DNA of 64,000 bases from Mogibacterium diversum_A (GTDB lineage: Bacteria > Bacillota > Clostridia > Peptostreptococcales > Anaerovoracaceae). The position numbers were made by a program, and so were the translations under genes. Numbering within the stretch: the stretch's first letter is position 1; each line of letters starts with the position of its first letter. Under the pieces are notes generated by a model, which did not search any database, was not told the DNA's origin, and saw nothing but the letters and a program-made list of their open reading frames with translations. Positions 34,871 to 43,546 of this stretch are shown piece after piece. The DNA lies in NCBI RefSeq assembly GCF_938028775.1, contig NZ_CALIZG010000017.1, forward strand, positions 61,007 to 125,006, read 5' to 3'.

Positions 34871-35947
34871 CTAGAACTTCATGATTGAGCTCTTGGATCC
34901 ACGTACGTACATAAACCACGCGCCAAACCAGATTCCAAGTGCGATGAATAGCAGTGCCAGCCAGGCTCTTGTCGCAAGCTGGGAAGTTGCGACCAAACCG
35001 TTACCGATAAGGCAGCCCTTTGCCCATATAGCACCTATTCCCATGAGCATGCTTCCAATTACAGTTCTTATTACGATTCTCTTATCTGTCTTGACTATTG
35101 AAAATTCTTTGCTAGTGAAAGCGGTGAAGAATGAACCTAGGATTATTCCTAAGATCACTAAGTTATCCCAACCGACACCGTCGGTTCTGTTATAGACAAC
35201 TCATCCGATGGGTTCTGAATGAGTGCCTGTTATCATGTTGAACCACGATAATACCGGGTCTGAAATTGAGATTCCGCCATTTCTACCAGTGAGGTTGCTG
35301 AAGTAGAATGCAGCAGCCATCAGCACTCCGATCAGTATTACAGTTATCTCGCGACTCCAAATCTTCTCGCAGAAGACGTGGCGCAGACCTGTGTAGGTTT
35401 GCGGCAGCTTGTATTTGGGCTTGTGCGCTCTGTAATGACGAAACATTAGGATATATAGTAGCACTGCCACTGGCGCAAATATTAGTATCGGAGAGAAGGG
35501 CATATCGAACAAATCTATGTCGTATACCTCCTGTAGCCCCATAACCTTCTGCGTAAATGGCTTAAAAATCCACTTGTTAGTAAAAAATTCAGTCGTTGCA
35601 AAAACTATAAGCGATAATATTCCGATGATTCGCCCGTCTCCGACCTTGACGAGAGTACTCGTAACGCAGCCATTGGTGAGCACCGCTCCGATTCCGAAGA
35701 TGAATCCACCTATAGGAACTGCAACCATAGAGTAACAGCCAAAGAATGGTGACGGTATAGTCATGCTGCCTACTAGCATGTGATATAGCAAACCTTCGGT
35801 GGCGATTATTGCTAGGATAAGAACTGCGTTATAGTAATTCTTCTCAAGATAAATATCTCGTATCGTTCCAGTAGGACAGAATCGTCCGCGCTTGAGTAGA
35901 AAGCCGAACAGCAAGCCTATAAACAAACCGGATATATTAAGTAGCAA
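34871..35947 (-). CDS. YeeE/YedE-family sulfur-compound transporter, interrupted by in-frame TGA
   Basis: Read through one TGA (35201-35203) this is a 358-residue membrane protein of normal family length. The first part (249 codons including the TGA) has KRGRFCPTGTIRD and VLTNGCVTSTLVKVGDGR, the conserved Cys-containing loops of YeeE/TsuA thiosulfate importers. The second part has ILGIILGSFFTAFTS and AIWAKGCLIGNGLVATSQLA, the mirror-image Cys loop. Neither half alone is a whole transporter. The start is TTG 35947 with AAAGGAGG upstream. A perfect 6-bp stem with a GGT loop (35171-35185) lies 16-30 bases after the TGA. Alternatives are a broken gene, two half-proteins from a restart near 35158, or selenocysteine insertion. 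It lies in a sulfur-related group with the rhodanese. Confidence 0.75.
35171..35185 (-). promoter_or_regulatory. Candidate bacterial SECIS stem-loop in the YeeE gene
   Basis: ACCGAC-GGT-GTCGGT on the minus strand, starting 16 bases after the in-frame TGA. Bacterial SECIS elements are stems about 16-37 bases downstream of the UGA with a G at the start of the apical loop; this one fits. It could also be chance, because the codons read RTDGVG. Confidence 0.4.
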
Positions 35948-36132
35948 AACAGCCTCCTTTTATATGAATTCCAATTAATAATTATATTTCTTTATGCAAA
36001 GCCTTAAAATATGTATACGGATAATCAATACATAATTATTCTAAATAGAGATTATCAATGCATTAAAATACGTGTAACCATTGTGATACGCGGATGATGA
36101 GGAAATAAGAGGACAGTATTAACTAAAAAATA

Positions 36133-36192
36133 TTGACTAGCGCGGAGGATAAGAATATAATCATTAACATTAGAAATAGTTAACAATGTTAA
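36133..36192 (+). promoter_or_regulatory. Promoter and adjacent MarR operator for the exporter operon
   Basis: TTGACT (36133-36138), 17 bases, TATAAT (36156-36161), then the inverted repeat TTAACATT-N13-AATGTTAA (36164-36192) covering the expected start site. The position suits autorepression by the MarR protein encoded 68 bases downstream. The rest of the 35.95-36.26 kb gap holds two similar AT-rich segments (ATAATCAATACAT, ATTATCAATGCAT) of unknown role. Confidence 0.75.
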
Positions 36193-36260
36193 TTATTAAC
36201 ACAGATAAATAATATGCTGAATTTAAACTATTTTGATAATAAATTGAAATGGAGAATTAG

Positions 36261-36761
36261 ATGAAAGAATACCAATTGAATTTTCTTCACAAGGTGCATA
36301 GCTTTCACAAGGTTAATTTCTTGAAGCTTGTACCAGAGCTTAATCCAAGTGAGCACATGCTTATAAATGCGCTGCTAGATTGTGAGTTCGGGAAGTGCGC
36401 TAACTTTACAGAAGGATTTGATATTAATACTAATGAAACTAAAGGTGTAAAGGTATCTGAATTAGCCAAATCTATTCATATGACTATGCCTGGAGTATCA
36501 AGGATGCTATCAAGTCTTGAAGATAAGGGAATCATTGAGAGACGAATTGACCCTAGTGATAGAAGGAATACGCTGGTTTTTATTACAAAAGATGGGGCAG
36601 ATAAGATAAAGGGTTATAAACAAAGGCTTGATGCATATTTAGATATAGTCTTTGAAAGATTTGGCGAGGAAAATGTCGTAAAGCTTATAGAATTGATAAC
36701 ACTGATAACAGAAATCTCTGAAGAGGAACTTAATGTGGCACTATCGAAAGTAGACATATAA
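36261..36761 (+). CDS. MarR-family transcriptional regulator
   Basis: A 166-residue winged-helix regulator. The DNA-binding part is KVSELAKSIHMTMPGVSRMLSSLEDKG near residues 60-86 with the wing IERRIDPSDRRNTLVFITKDG, a clear MarR signature; helices at both ends make the dimer. It is the first gene of an operon with two ABC exporter halves and a NUDIX gene, and a promoter with an inverted-repeat operator lies directly upstream. It probably represses the operon until a toxic ligand is bound. Confidence 0.9.
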   Translation: MKEYQLNFLHKVHSFHKVNFLKLVPELNPSEHMLINALLDCEFGKCANFTEGFDINTNETKGVKVSELAKSIHMTMPGVSRMLSSLEDKGIIERRIDPSDRRNTLVFITKDGADKIKGYKQRLDAYLDIVFERFGEENVVKLIELITLITEISEEELNVALSKVDI

Positions 36762-36786
36762 TAGTGGAAGAAAGGAAAGGTAGCAG

Positions 36787-39090
36787 ATGACAAAGCTTTT
36801 TAAAAATTTAAAGCCGTATAAGCTATCTATAGTGATACTCCTTGCTGTGCTTGTAGTTCAGGCGTTTGGAGACATTTCGATACCTAGCTATATGCAGAAG
36901 CTGATTGACACGGGAATTCAGAATAAGGGTATCGAGCATATATTGCCTAGCAAGGTTACTGCAGATGAATATAGCGAGGCCCAGATATTCATGACCGATG
37001 ATGAGAAAGAAATCTGGGCATCTTCGTACAAGAAGATGGGAGATACGTATACTCTTAAGGTTAAAGATGAGAAAAAACTTGAGAAGCTTGATAATAAACT
37101 GCTTAAGCCAATCGTATTGAGCTATCAGCTCGGACACATGACTGTTAAACAGTTTAAGAATACTGTCAAGGAGCAGTTAACTTCGAGAGCAGAGACAGAA
37201 GCGCTTGCTGACCGCATAGATGATATGTCGGTTTCCGAGATTGCAGCTCTCATGAATGCTGATATCAAGTCATTTAGAGCGAAGGATCAGAATGGCAAGA
37301 TGCATACTTATGTGGATATGCGCCCAATGATTCAGGCAAGAATAGCCAGCGGTCACATGGATAAATCGACAATCAGCAAGCCTAAGGAAGAGATGGATAA
37401 GACGCTCTCTTCAGTGGGTGATAGGACTCTCAAGTCGATGGGTATTGCTTATGCGACGAACGCGGCTAAATCGGCTGGGGTAAATATAGACAAAGTGCAG
37501 AAATCGTATCTATGGAATACCGCATTCAAGATGATGTTCGTTACACTGCTGATGATTGCCGCTGCAGTAATCGCATCCTACATATCTTCCAAGGTGGGAG
37601 CGAAGATAGGTATGACGCTTAGGAAGGAAGTATTCGAGAAGGTTATGAGCTTCTCGAATGCTGAGATGGATAGTTTCCAGACATCTTCTCTGATTACTAG
37701 GGCGACTAATGATGTACAGCAGGTTCAGATGACTCTGACCATAATGCTTCGAATGGTTCTCTATGCGCCTGTGCTCGCAGTATGGGGAATCTTTAAAGTG
37801 GTTCAGACGGGTGCTCATATGAGCTATGTCATTGCATTGGGAGTATTAGCAGTAGTGATTCTTGTCGTAATTCTGATGATTATCGCATTGCCAAAATTTC
37901 GCATCATGCAGGAACTCGTGGACTCTCTAAATAGCGTTTCTCGATCGATACTAACCGGCATTTCAGTAATTCGTGCATTTGGCAGAGAGAGTTTTGCTGA
38001 GAAGCGTTTTGACAAGGCGAACAATGAACTTAAGAGTACACAGCTATTTACGAATAGAGTCATGACATTTATGCAGCCTCTGCTGATGCTACTTATGAAT
38101 TTCCTTGGGGTAGCCATAGTGTGGGTTGCTTCGCACAGAATTGATACTGGGGACATGCAGGTAGGCTCTATGACGGCATTTCTAACGTACTCTATGATGA
38201 TTGTAATGTCATTTATGATTCTGACAGTAATGTCAATCCTAATACCAAGAGCTGGTGTAGCTGCTAGCCGAATTGATGAGGTTATCATGTCGGAATCATC
38301 AGTGCTAGACAGTGCGAATGCAATCGAGATTAACGAAAGTACTGGTAGACTCGAATTTGATAACGTCTCATTTAGATATGCAAATGCTGAAGAGGATGTA
38401 ATATCAGATATATCGTTCACTGCGGAGCCTGGTGAAACTACGGCGATTATCGGAAGTACAGGCGCGGGTAAGAGTACGATAGTCAATCTGATTCCTAGAT
38501 TCTTTGATGTAACTGCTGGAAGCATCAAGCTTGATGGAGTCGATATAAGAGATATAAGTATGAAATCACTTAGAAAACAGATAGGCTTCGTGCCTCAGAA
38601 GGGCGTACTGTTCTCAGGAACGATTGATTCAAATATAAGATTTGGAAATGAAGATGCTACACCTGAAGAGGTGCATGAAGCTGCGGAAATCGCGCAGGCA
38701 CTCGAGTTTATCGAGGAGAAAGAAGATAAATTTGAAAGCAATATCGCTCAGGGCGGTTCTAATGTATCGGGTGGACAGAAACAGAGACTTTCGATAGCGA
38801 GAGCGATTGCCAAGAATCCTAAGATTATGGTATTTGACGATAGCTTCTCAGCTCTAGATATGAAGACTGATGCAAAACTCCGGAGAGTGCTAACAAAATA
38901 CGAAAAAGATGCGACTAAAATAATCGTTGCCCAACGCGTTGGAACGATTATGGATGCTGAGCAGATTATAGTGCTTGATGACGGTAAAATCGTCGGAAAG
39001 GGTAGGCATAGAGAGCTTCTCAAGAATTGCGAAGTATATAGACAGATTGCTGAGTCGCAGTTATCTAAGAGCGAATTGGAGGTGGAATAA
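36787..39090 (+). CDS. ABC exporter half-transporter with degenerate ATP site
   Basis: A 767-residue fused membrane/ATPase protein, longer than the usual ~580. The extra length is a ~190-residue hydrophilic insertion between the first and second membrane helices (about 40-235), expected outside the cell. The ATPase domain (520-760) has Walker A GSTGAGKST, signature VSGGQKQR and Walker B IMVFDDSFSALD, where the catalytic Glu is Asp. That is the pattern of the non-catalytic site in heterodimeric exporters such as TM287/288. It overlaps the partner gene by one base (TAATG). The pair probably exports drugs or lipids under MarR control. Confidence 0.9.
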   Translation: MTKLFKNLKPYKLSIVILLAVLVVQAFGDISIPSYMQKLIDTGIQNKGIEHILPSKVTADEYSEAQIFMTDDEKEIWASSYKKMGDTYTLKVKDEKKLEKLDNKLLKPIVLSYQLGHMTVKQFKNTVKEQLTSRAETEALADRIDDMSVSEIAALMNADIKSFRAKDQNGKMHTYVDMRPMIQARIASGHMDKSTISKPKEEMDKTLSSVGDRTLKSMGIAYATNAAKSAGVNIDKVQKSYLWNTAFKMMFVTLLMIAAAVIASYISSKVGAKIGMTLRKEVFEKVMSFSNAEMDSFQTSSLITRATNDVQQVQMTLTIMLRMVLYAPVLAVWGIFKVVQTGAHMSYVIALGVLAVVILVVILMIIALPKFRIMQELVDSLNSVSRSILTGISVIRAFGRESFAEKRFDKANNELKSTQLFTNRVMTFMQPLLMLLMNFLGVAIVWVASHRIDTGDMQVGSMTAFLTYSMMIVMSFMILTVMSILIPRAGVAASRIDEVIMSESSVLDSANAIEINESTGRLEFDNVSFRYANAEEDVISDISFTAEPGETTAIIGSTGAGKSTIVNLIPRFFDVTAGSIKLDGVDIRDISMKSLRKQIGFVPQKGVLFSGTIDSNIRFGNEDATPEEVHEAAEIAQALEFIEEKEDKFESNIAQGGSNVSGGQKQRLSIARAIAKNPKIMVFDDSFSALDMKTDAKLRRVLTKYEKDATKIIVAQRVGTIMDAEQIIVLDDGKIVGKGRHRELLKNCEVYRQIAESQLSKSELEVE

Positions 39091-40946
39091 TGACAGACGA
39101 TAAGAATAAGAAACCAGCTCCAGAAAAGCAGAAAGGCCATGGACCAGGAGTAGGGGCAGCAACCGAGAAACCAAAAAATTTTGGTAAGTCGATGAAGCAG
39201 ATATTGAAGTATAGTGGAAATTACAAATATGCATTTATAGTGGTGATATTCTTTGCGATTGCAGGTACTGTATTTCAGGTAGCTGGACCGAAAGTAATGG
39301 GTCGTGCGACTACTGTGCTCGCAGAAGGATTAATGTACAAGATTAAAGGTACAGGAACTATTGATTTTGCTGCTATTGGTAAGATTCTAGCTCTTACAGC
39401 TTTCCTCTACGCGCTTAGTGCCATATTCAGTTTCATTGAGGGCTGGATTATGACTGGTATAACACAGAAAATAGTGTACAAGATGCGTCGTGACATCTCG
39501 GAGAAGATAAATCGCATGCCGATGAAGTATTTTGAGAGTCATCAATATGGCGACATACTGTCCAGAATTACGAATGACGTTGACACTCTCGGAACGGGAC
39601 TCAATCAGAGCATAACCACGATTATTACATCTATAGCCACTATTATCGGTGTAATAGTTATGATGCTAACCATATCGCCAATTATGACTTTAATTGCTGC
39701 TACTACAATTCCAATTTCTATCGTGTTACTCGGTTTCATCATCAAGATGTCGCAGAAATATTTTAAAACGCAGCAGGAGTACCTCGGAAATATCAACGGG
39801 CAGATAGAAGAAAACTTTGCAGGGCAGCTGGTAATCAAGGCGTTTAACAAAGAAGCATCGATGGAGAAGACCTTCAACGAAACGAATGAAGTTCTCTATG
39901 AATCCGCTTGGAAGTCGCAGTTTATATCAGGCGTCATGCTGCCAGTTATGATGTTCGTAGGAAACCTCGGATACGCTGGTGTAGCGATATCTGGTGCAAT
40001 GCTGGCTATTAAGAATGTGATTGGAATAGGAGATATCCAGGCGTTCATCCAGTATGTTCGCACGCTCACTCAGCCACTATCGCAAGTCGCTCAGGTTATG
40101 AATCAGGTACAGTCTATGGGTGCTGCAGGAGAGCGAGTATTTGAGTTTCTGGCAGAAGAGGAGGAGTCTCCTGACCTAGAGAATAGTGCATCTCAAATCG
40201 ATGTTCAAGGATTTGTTGAGTTTGAACATGTGAAATTCGGATATGATCCAGAGAAGGTTATAATCAAGGATTTTAGTGCGAACGTTAAGCCAGGTCAGAA
40301 GATAGCTATAGTTGGACCAACTGGTGCAGGCAAGACGACTATCGTCAAGCTGCTTATGCGCTTCTACGATGTAAATGCAGGTGCGATTAAAATTGACGGT
40401 GTAGATATCCGCAGTATGAGCCGTCACGGGCTTAGGAACAACATCGCCATGGTACTTCAGGACACGTGGTTATATTCCGACACGATTATGGAAAACATAA
40501 GATACGGAAATCAGAATGCTACAGATGAAGAGGTTATTGCGGCGGCCAAAGCGGCAAGAGCAGATCGATTTATAAAGACTCTGCCTGGTGGATATGACAT
40601 GGTTCTAAACGAAGATGCGACCAATATCTCCGAAGGGCAGAAGCAGCTCCTTACAATTGCGAGAGCGATTTTGGCAGATCGCAAGCTGTTAATTCTCGAC
40701 GAGGCGACTTCATCGGTAGACACGAGAACAGAGGTCAGAATTCAAGAGGCTATGGATAATCTGATGAAGGGACGCACGACATTTGTAATCGCTCACAGAT
40801 TATCGACTATCAGAGATGCTGATCTTATACTCGTGATGAACCACGGTGATATAATAGAGCAAGGAACTCACGATGAACTGCTCGCACAGGGCGGTACATA
40901 TGCTGATCTCTATAACTCTCAGTTTGACGAAGTGGAGGCATCGTAA
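39090..40946 (+). CDS. ABC exporter half-transporter with catalytic ATP site
   Basis: A 618-residue partner of the preceding protein. A polar, Pro/Lys-rich N-terminal tail (1-35) comes before six membrane helices (about 45-345). The ATPase domain has Walker A GPTGAGKTT near 412, Walker B LLILDEATSSVD with the catalytic Glu, and an altered signature ISEGQKQL in place of LSGGQ. This complements the normal signature of the partner, so the dimer has one good and one degenerate site. The stop overlaps the NUDIX gene start (TAATG). Confidence 0.92.
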   Translation: MTDDKNKKPAPEKQKGHGPGVGAATEKPKNFGKSMKQILKYSGNYKYAFIVVIFFAIAGTVFQVAGPKVMGRATTVLAEGLMYKIKGTGTIDFAAIGKILALTAFLYALSAIFSFIEGWIMTGITQKIVYKMRRDISEKINRMPMKYFESHQYGDILSRITNDVDTLGTGLNQSITTIITSIATIIGVIVMMLTISPIMTLIAATTIPISIVLLGFIIKMSQKYFKTQQEYLGNINGQIEENFAGQLVIKAFNKEASMEKTFNETNEVLYESAWKSQFISGVMLPVMMFVGNLGYAGVAISGAMLAIKNVIGIGDIQAFIQYVRTLTQPLSQVAQVMNQVQSMGAAGERVFEFLAEEEESPDLENSASQIDVQGFVEFEHVKFGYDPEKVIIKDFSANVKPGQKIAIVGPTGAGKTTIVKLLMRFYDVNAGAIKIDGVDIRSMSRHGLRNNIAMVLQDTWLYSDTIMENIRYGNQNATDEEVIAAAKAARADRFIKTLPGGYDMVLNEDATNISEGQKQLLTIARAILADRKLLILDEATSSVDTRTEVRIQEAMDNLMKGRTTFVIAHRLSTIRDADLILVMNHGDIIEQGTHDELLAQGGTYADLYNSQFDEVEAS

Positions 40947-41431
40947 TGGGTAGGGCAAGACTTAGCACACTGTGTTATATAGAAAATAATGATAAGTATC
41001 TTATGCTACATCGCATCATCAAAGCAAATGATATCAACCATAATAAATGGATTGGTGTAGGAGGCCATTTCGAAAATAGAGAGAGTCCCGATGACTGCCT
41101 ACTTCGTGAAGTACGTGAAGAGACGGGTTACACGCTTACAGACTACAAGTTTCGAGGCATAGTTACCTTTATCTACGGAAGCGGTGAAAAAGAGATGATC
41201 GAGTACATGCACCTCTTTACGGCGACTGGATTTAAAGGGGAACCGATTCCTTGCGATGAAGGTGTACTTGAGTGGGTGTCTAAAGATAAGTTACTAGACC
41301 TCGAGCTGTGGGAAGGAGATAAGATATTTCTCAGACTCCTAAGTGAGCGAGATGATTTCTTTTCGCTTAAGCTAGTTTATAACGATAAAGATGAACTGAT
41401 AGAAGTGGTCCTTGATGGGAAAGTACTATAA
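40946..41431 (+). CDS. NUDIX hydrolase, 8-oxo-dGTPase-like
   Basis: A 161-residue NUDIX protein. The NUDIX box runs GGHFENRESPDDCLLREVRE with ETGY after it (about residues 36-59), matching G-x5-E-x7-R-E-x2-E-E-x-G. The start LSTLCYIENNDKYLMLHR resembles MutT/YtkD-type 8-oxo-dGTP diphosphatases in Firmicutes. It is the last gene of the MarR/ABC operon and overlaps the exporter by one base. It may sanitise oxidised nucleotides under the stress that induces the exporter. Confidence 0.87.
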   Translation: MGRARLSTLCYIENNDKYLMLHRIIKANDINHNKWIGVGGHFENRESPDDCLLREVREETGYTLTDYKFRGIVTFIYGSGEKEMIEYMHLFTATGFKGEPIPCDEGVLEWVSKDKLLDLELWEGDKIFLRLLSERDDFFSLKLVYNDKDELIEVVLDGKVL

Positions 41432-41448
41432 AAGTTAATAGAAATACC

Positions 41449-41489
41449 AAAGACCTAGGAAGTGGAATTTTCCAAATCCTAGGTCTTTT
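41449..41489. terminator. Bidirectional terminator
   Basis: AAAGACCTAGGA pairs with TCCTAGGTCTTTT; it serves both the NUDIX operon and the convergent nitroreductase gene. Confidence 0.85.
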
Positions 41490-41519
41490 ATTATCTATTC
41501 ATGATTGTGCTAAGATAAA

Positions 41520-42386
41520 TTAGATTCTGATCTTTGCGATGTAATGTGCGTTTTCAGGAAGCTTTAGATCTCTACCTGCCTCGTCGAAACTCCACATCTT
41601 TACACCAGCTCTGGTCGAGTCAAGAACAGCATAGAAATTAAACATCGCAATTCCGTAGTTGAGAAGCTGGTCTTCAGCAGTTGTGAGCTCGTCATCTAGA
41701 CCAATTAGCGATACGATATCGTCATCAACGATTACTCTGTATGGCTGACGATTGAAGAATGACTGTGCAACAGCAATTGATAGCAGTGCATCTTCAAGCT
41801 CAGTGTACAGAAGCTCCATGTTAACTGGCTCTCCGTATACCTTGTAAGATAGAAGGTCCTGCATGCTAATCTTAGGTGCAACCTTCTTCTCGCAAGATAC
41901 CATCGTAACGTTGGATGGGCTCTTGATATCGAGACGAACGTCCTTTTTAGCCTTGTTGCCGTGTCCAAATGCGATAAATACTGCAAGAGTCTTATCTGTA
42001 TCAACGCCGAGTGCGCCCTTAGCTGCTTCTGCATCGTTTACAGTTAGCCAGCAAGCATCGAATCCAAGCTGTGTGAGCTTAAGTGTTAGACCCTGTGCGA
42101 TAAATCCTGCATTCTCTAGATAATGAGGTGCTTCCTCTGAGTAAAGCGCTAAGTAGTTAGGTGCCTTTACAGTAAAGCCGTTATATCCTACGCTGCTTCC
42201 TAGGAAATCCACCACATCGCCACCGAAGAAATGAATCTCGGTAGAAATCTCAGGAAGTAGCTTTGGCACTACTTCTTTATAAGCTTTAATTTCCTCAACT
42301 GAAGCAGCATCAACTACTGTATCTGCGAAATCGCGGCACGACTGGCGGCGAGAAACAATCTCATCATAATATCTTAGGTATTCCAT
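41520..42386 (-). CDS. Nitroreductase-family protein
   Basis: A 288-residue FMN-dependent oxidoreductase. The N-terminal RRQSCRDFADTVVD is the family's R-R-S-x-R-x-F phosphate/FMN-binding segment. A-P-x-Y-L-A-L-Y and the helix ENAGFIAQGLTLKLTQLGFDACWL near 105-128 match the central conserved region. The protein is longer than ~200-residue members, with an extra C-terminal half (about 170-288) that contains a second nitroreductase-like segment. The substrate is unknown. AGGAGA lies upstream of the ATG. Confidence 0.85.
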   Translation of the reverse strand: MEYLRYYDEIVSRRQSCRDFADTVVDAASVEEIKAYKEVVPKLLPEISTEIHFFGGDVVDFLGSSVGYNGFTVKAPNYLALYSEEAPHYLENAGFIAQGLTLKLTQLGFDACWLTVNDAEAAKGALGVDTDKTLAVFIAFGHGNKAKKDVRLDIKSPSNVTMVSCEKKVAPKISMQDLLSYKVYGEPVNMELLYTELEDALLSIAVAQSFFNRQPYRVIVDDDIVSLIGLDDELTTAEDQLLNYGIAMFNFYAVLDSTRAGVKMWSFDEAGRDLKLPENAHYIAKIRI

Positions 42387-42475
42387 AAAGTTCTCCTTTC
42401 AAGTCCATACATAAGAACATAATATCAATTTTGCACAATTAGTACAAGACGGATAATCAATATATTTCTTAAAAA

Positions 42476-43447
42476 CTATAAAAAAACGATAGCTCTGACA
42501 GGGCAAACGGGTGCGCAATAGCCACATCGCACGCACTTTTCAACGCTGATTTCGGCTAGACCACTATCATTCCAGGATATAGCTTGACTGACGCAGCGGG
42601 CCTTACATGCTCCGCAGCCCTCGCAGTCACTCTGGTCTACCATCATGCGTTTCTTGCTGATATCGGGTCTGTAATCGCTGCCGAGATTTCCTTCAAAGTA
42701 ACTGACTGCAGTGTCGACTTCATCCAGACTTCCCATGCCAATCATCACAGCATCTACACCCTCGAGTGAAGTTACGTAATCCAGACATTCTACATAATCC
42801 TCAATGATATTTCCTCCACCGAAAGCCTTCATGGTGAATACTCCAACGCCATGATTTGAACAGAGCTTTATCGCTTCCGCCATATCATATCGTGTACCAG
42901 GACCCTCCCCGTCTCTGATCCCCATGCCAGCTTTGTTTATCAGTGGGAATACCACATCACACGAGTCTAAGTTCGCCGCTTCAAGGCATGCATCAACATG
43001 ATGCGTCGATATTCCAATCGCCCTAATTAAGCCGGAGGTTTTTTTGTCCCTAAGCGCCCTCCAAGCCTCACTTCTCTCATGAAGGTCGACAACTCCTCGA
43101 ACTTCGTGAAGTAGGAAAATATCTATCTTCTCGAGATTAAGTTCAGAAAGGCATTCGTCGACTGCAGCTGATGCACTCTCGTAGTCAATTTCGAGAGTCT
43201 TGCTACAGACAACCGGAATATCTAAGTTTTCATCTGATTTAATTGTATCTAGCGCAGGTCTAAGATATCTATAGGTGTCATAATACTGCGCAGTATCAAG
43301 AAAGTTAATACCGCTCTTTACCGCATGCACGATGATGCGAGCACCTTCGTCGGTGGAAAGATTCTTTTGCGAGAAACCCATCGTAAGCGTTCCCATACCT
43401 ACAGCTGAAACCTCTATACCCGATAATCCTAATCTATTTCTATTCAT
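42476..43447 (-). CDS. Aldo/keto reductase with C-terminal 2x[4Fe-4S] ferredoxin domain
   Basis: A 323-residue protein. The TIM-barrel part (1-255) begins LGLSGIEVSAVGMGTLTMGF and has DTAQYYDTYRYL (catalytic Asp and Tyr), SKTLEIDYE with the Lys, and LLHEVRG with the His. The C-terminal 55 residues carry two ferredoxin motifs, CEGCGACKARC and CVRCGYCAPVCP. This fused layout is common in anaerobes and suggests electrons from ferredoxin rather than only NADPH. Single gene, divergent from the SulP gene. Confidence 0.88.
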   Translation of the reverse strand: MNRNRLGLSGIEVSAVGMGTLTMGFSQKNLSTDEGARIIVHAVKSGINFLDTAQYYDTYRYLRPALDTIKSDENLDIPVVCSKTLEIDYESASAAVDECLSELNLEKIDIFLLHEVRGVVDLHERSEAWRALRDKKTSGLIRAIGISTHHVDACLEAANLDSCDVVFPLINKAGMGIRDGEGPGTRYDMAEAIKLCSNHGVGVFTMKAFGGGNIIEDYVECLDYVTSLEGVDAVMIGMGSLDEVDTAVSYFEGNLGSDYRPDISKKRMMVDQSDCEGCGACKARCVSQAISWNDSGLAEISVEKCVRCGYCAPVCPVRAIVFL

Positions 43448-43546
43448 ATCATAATTTTAACACGCAACTGATGTATAATACACACTAAAGTTTATGATGA
43501 GGGTGTACGTTTTGCTACAAAGTGACGTACGAAATAGGGGAGATAG

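Noticed and set aside
33550..35203. Genome-wide reassignment of TGA to an amino acid
   Set aside because: TGG codes for nearly all Trp, and TGA is a sensible stop for the FMN protein (GTGA overlap), AbiEi, HydE, SulP and AEC genes. Only the local cluster is unusual.
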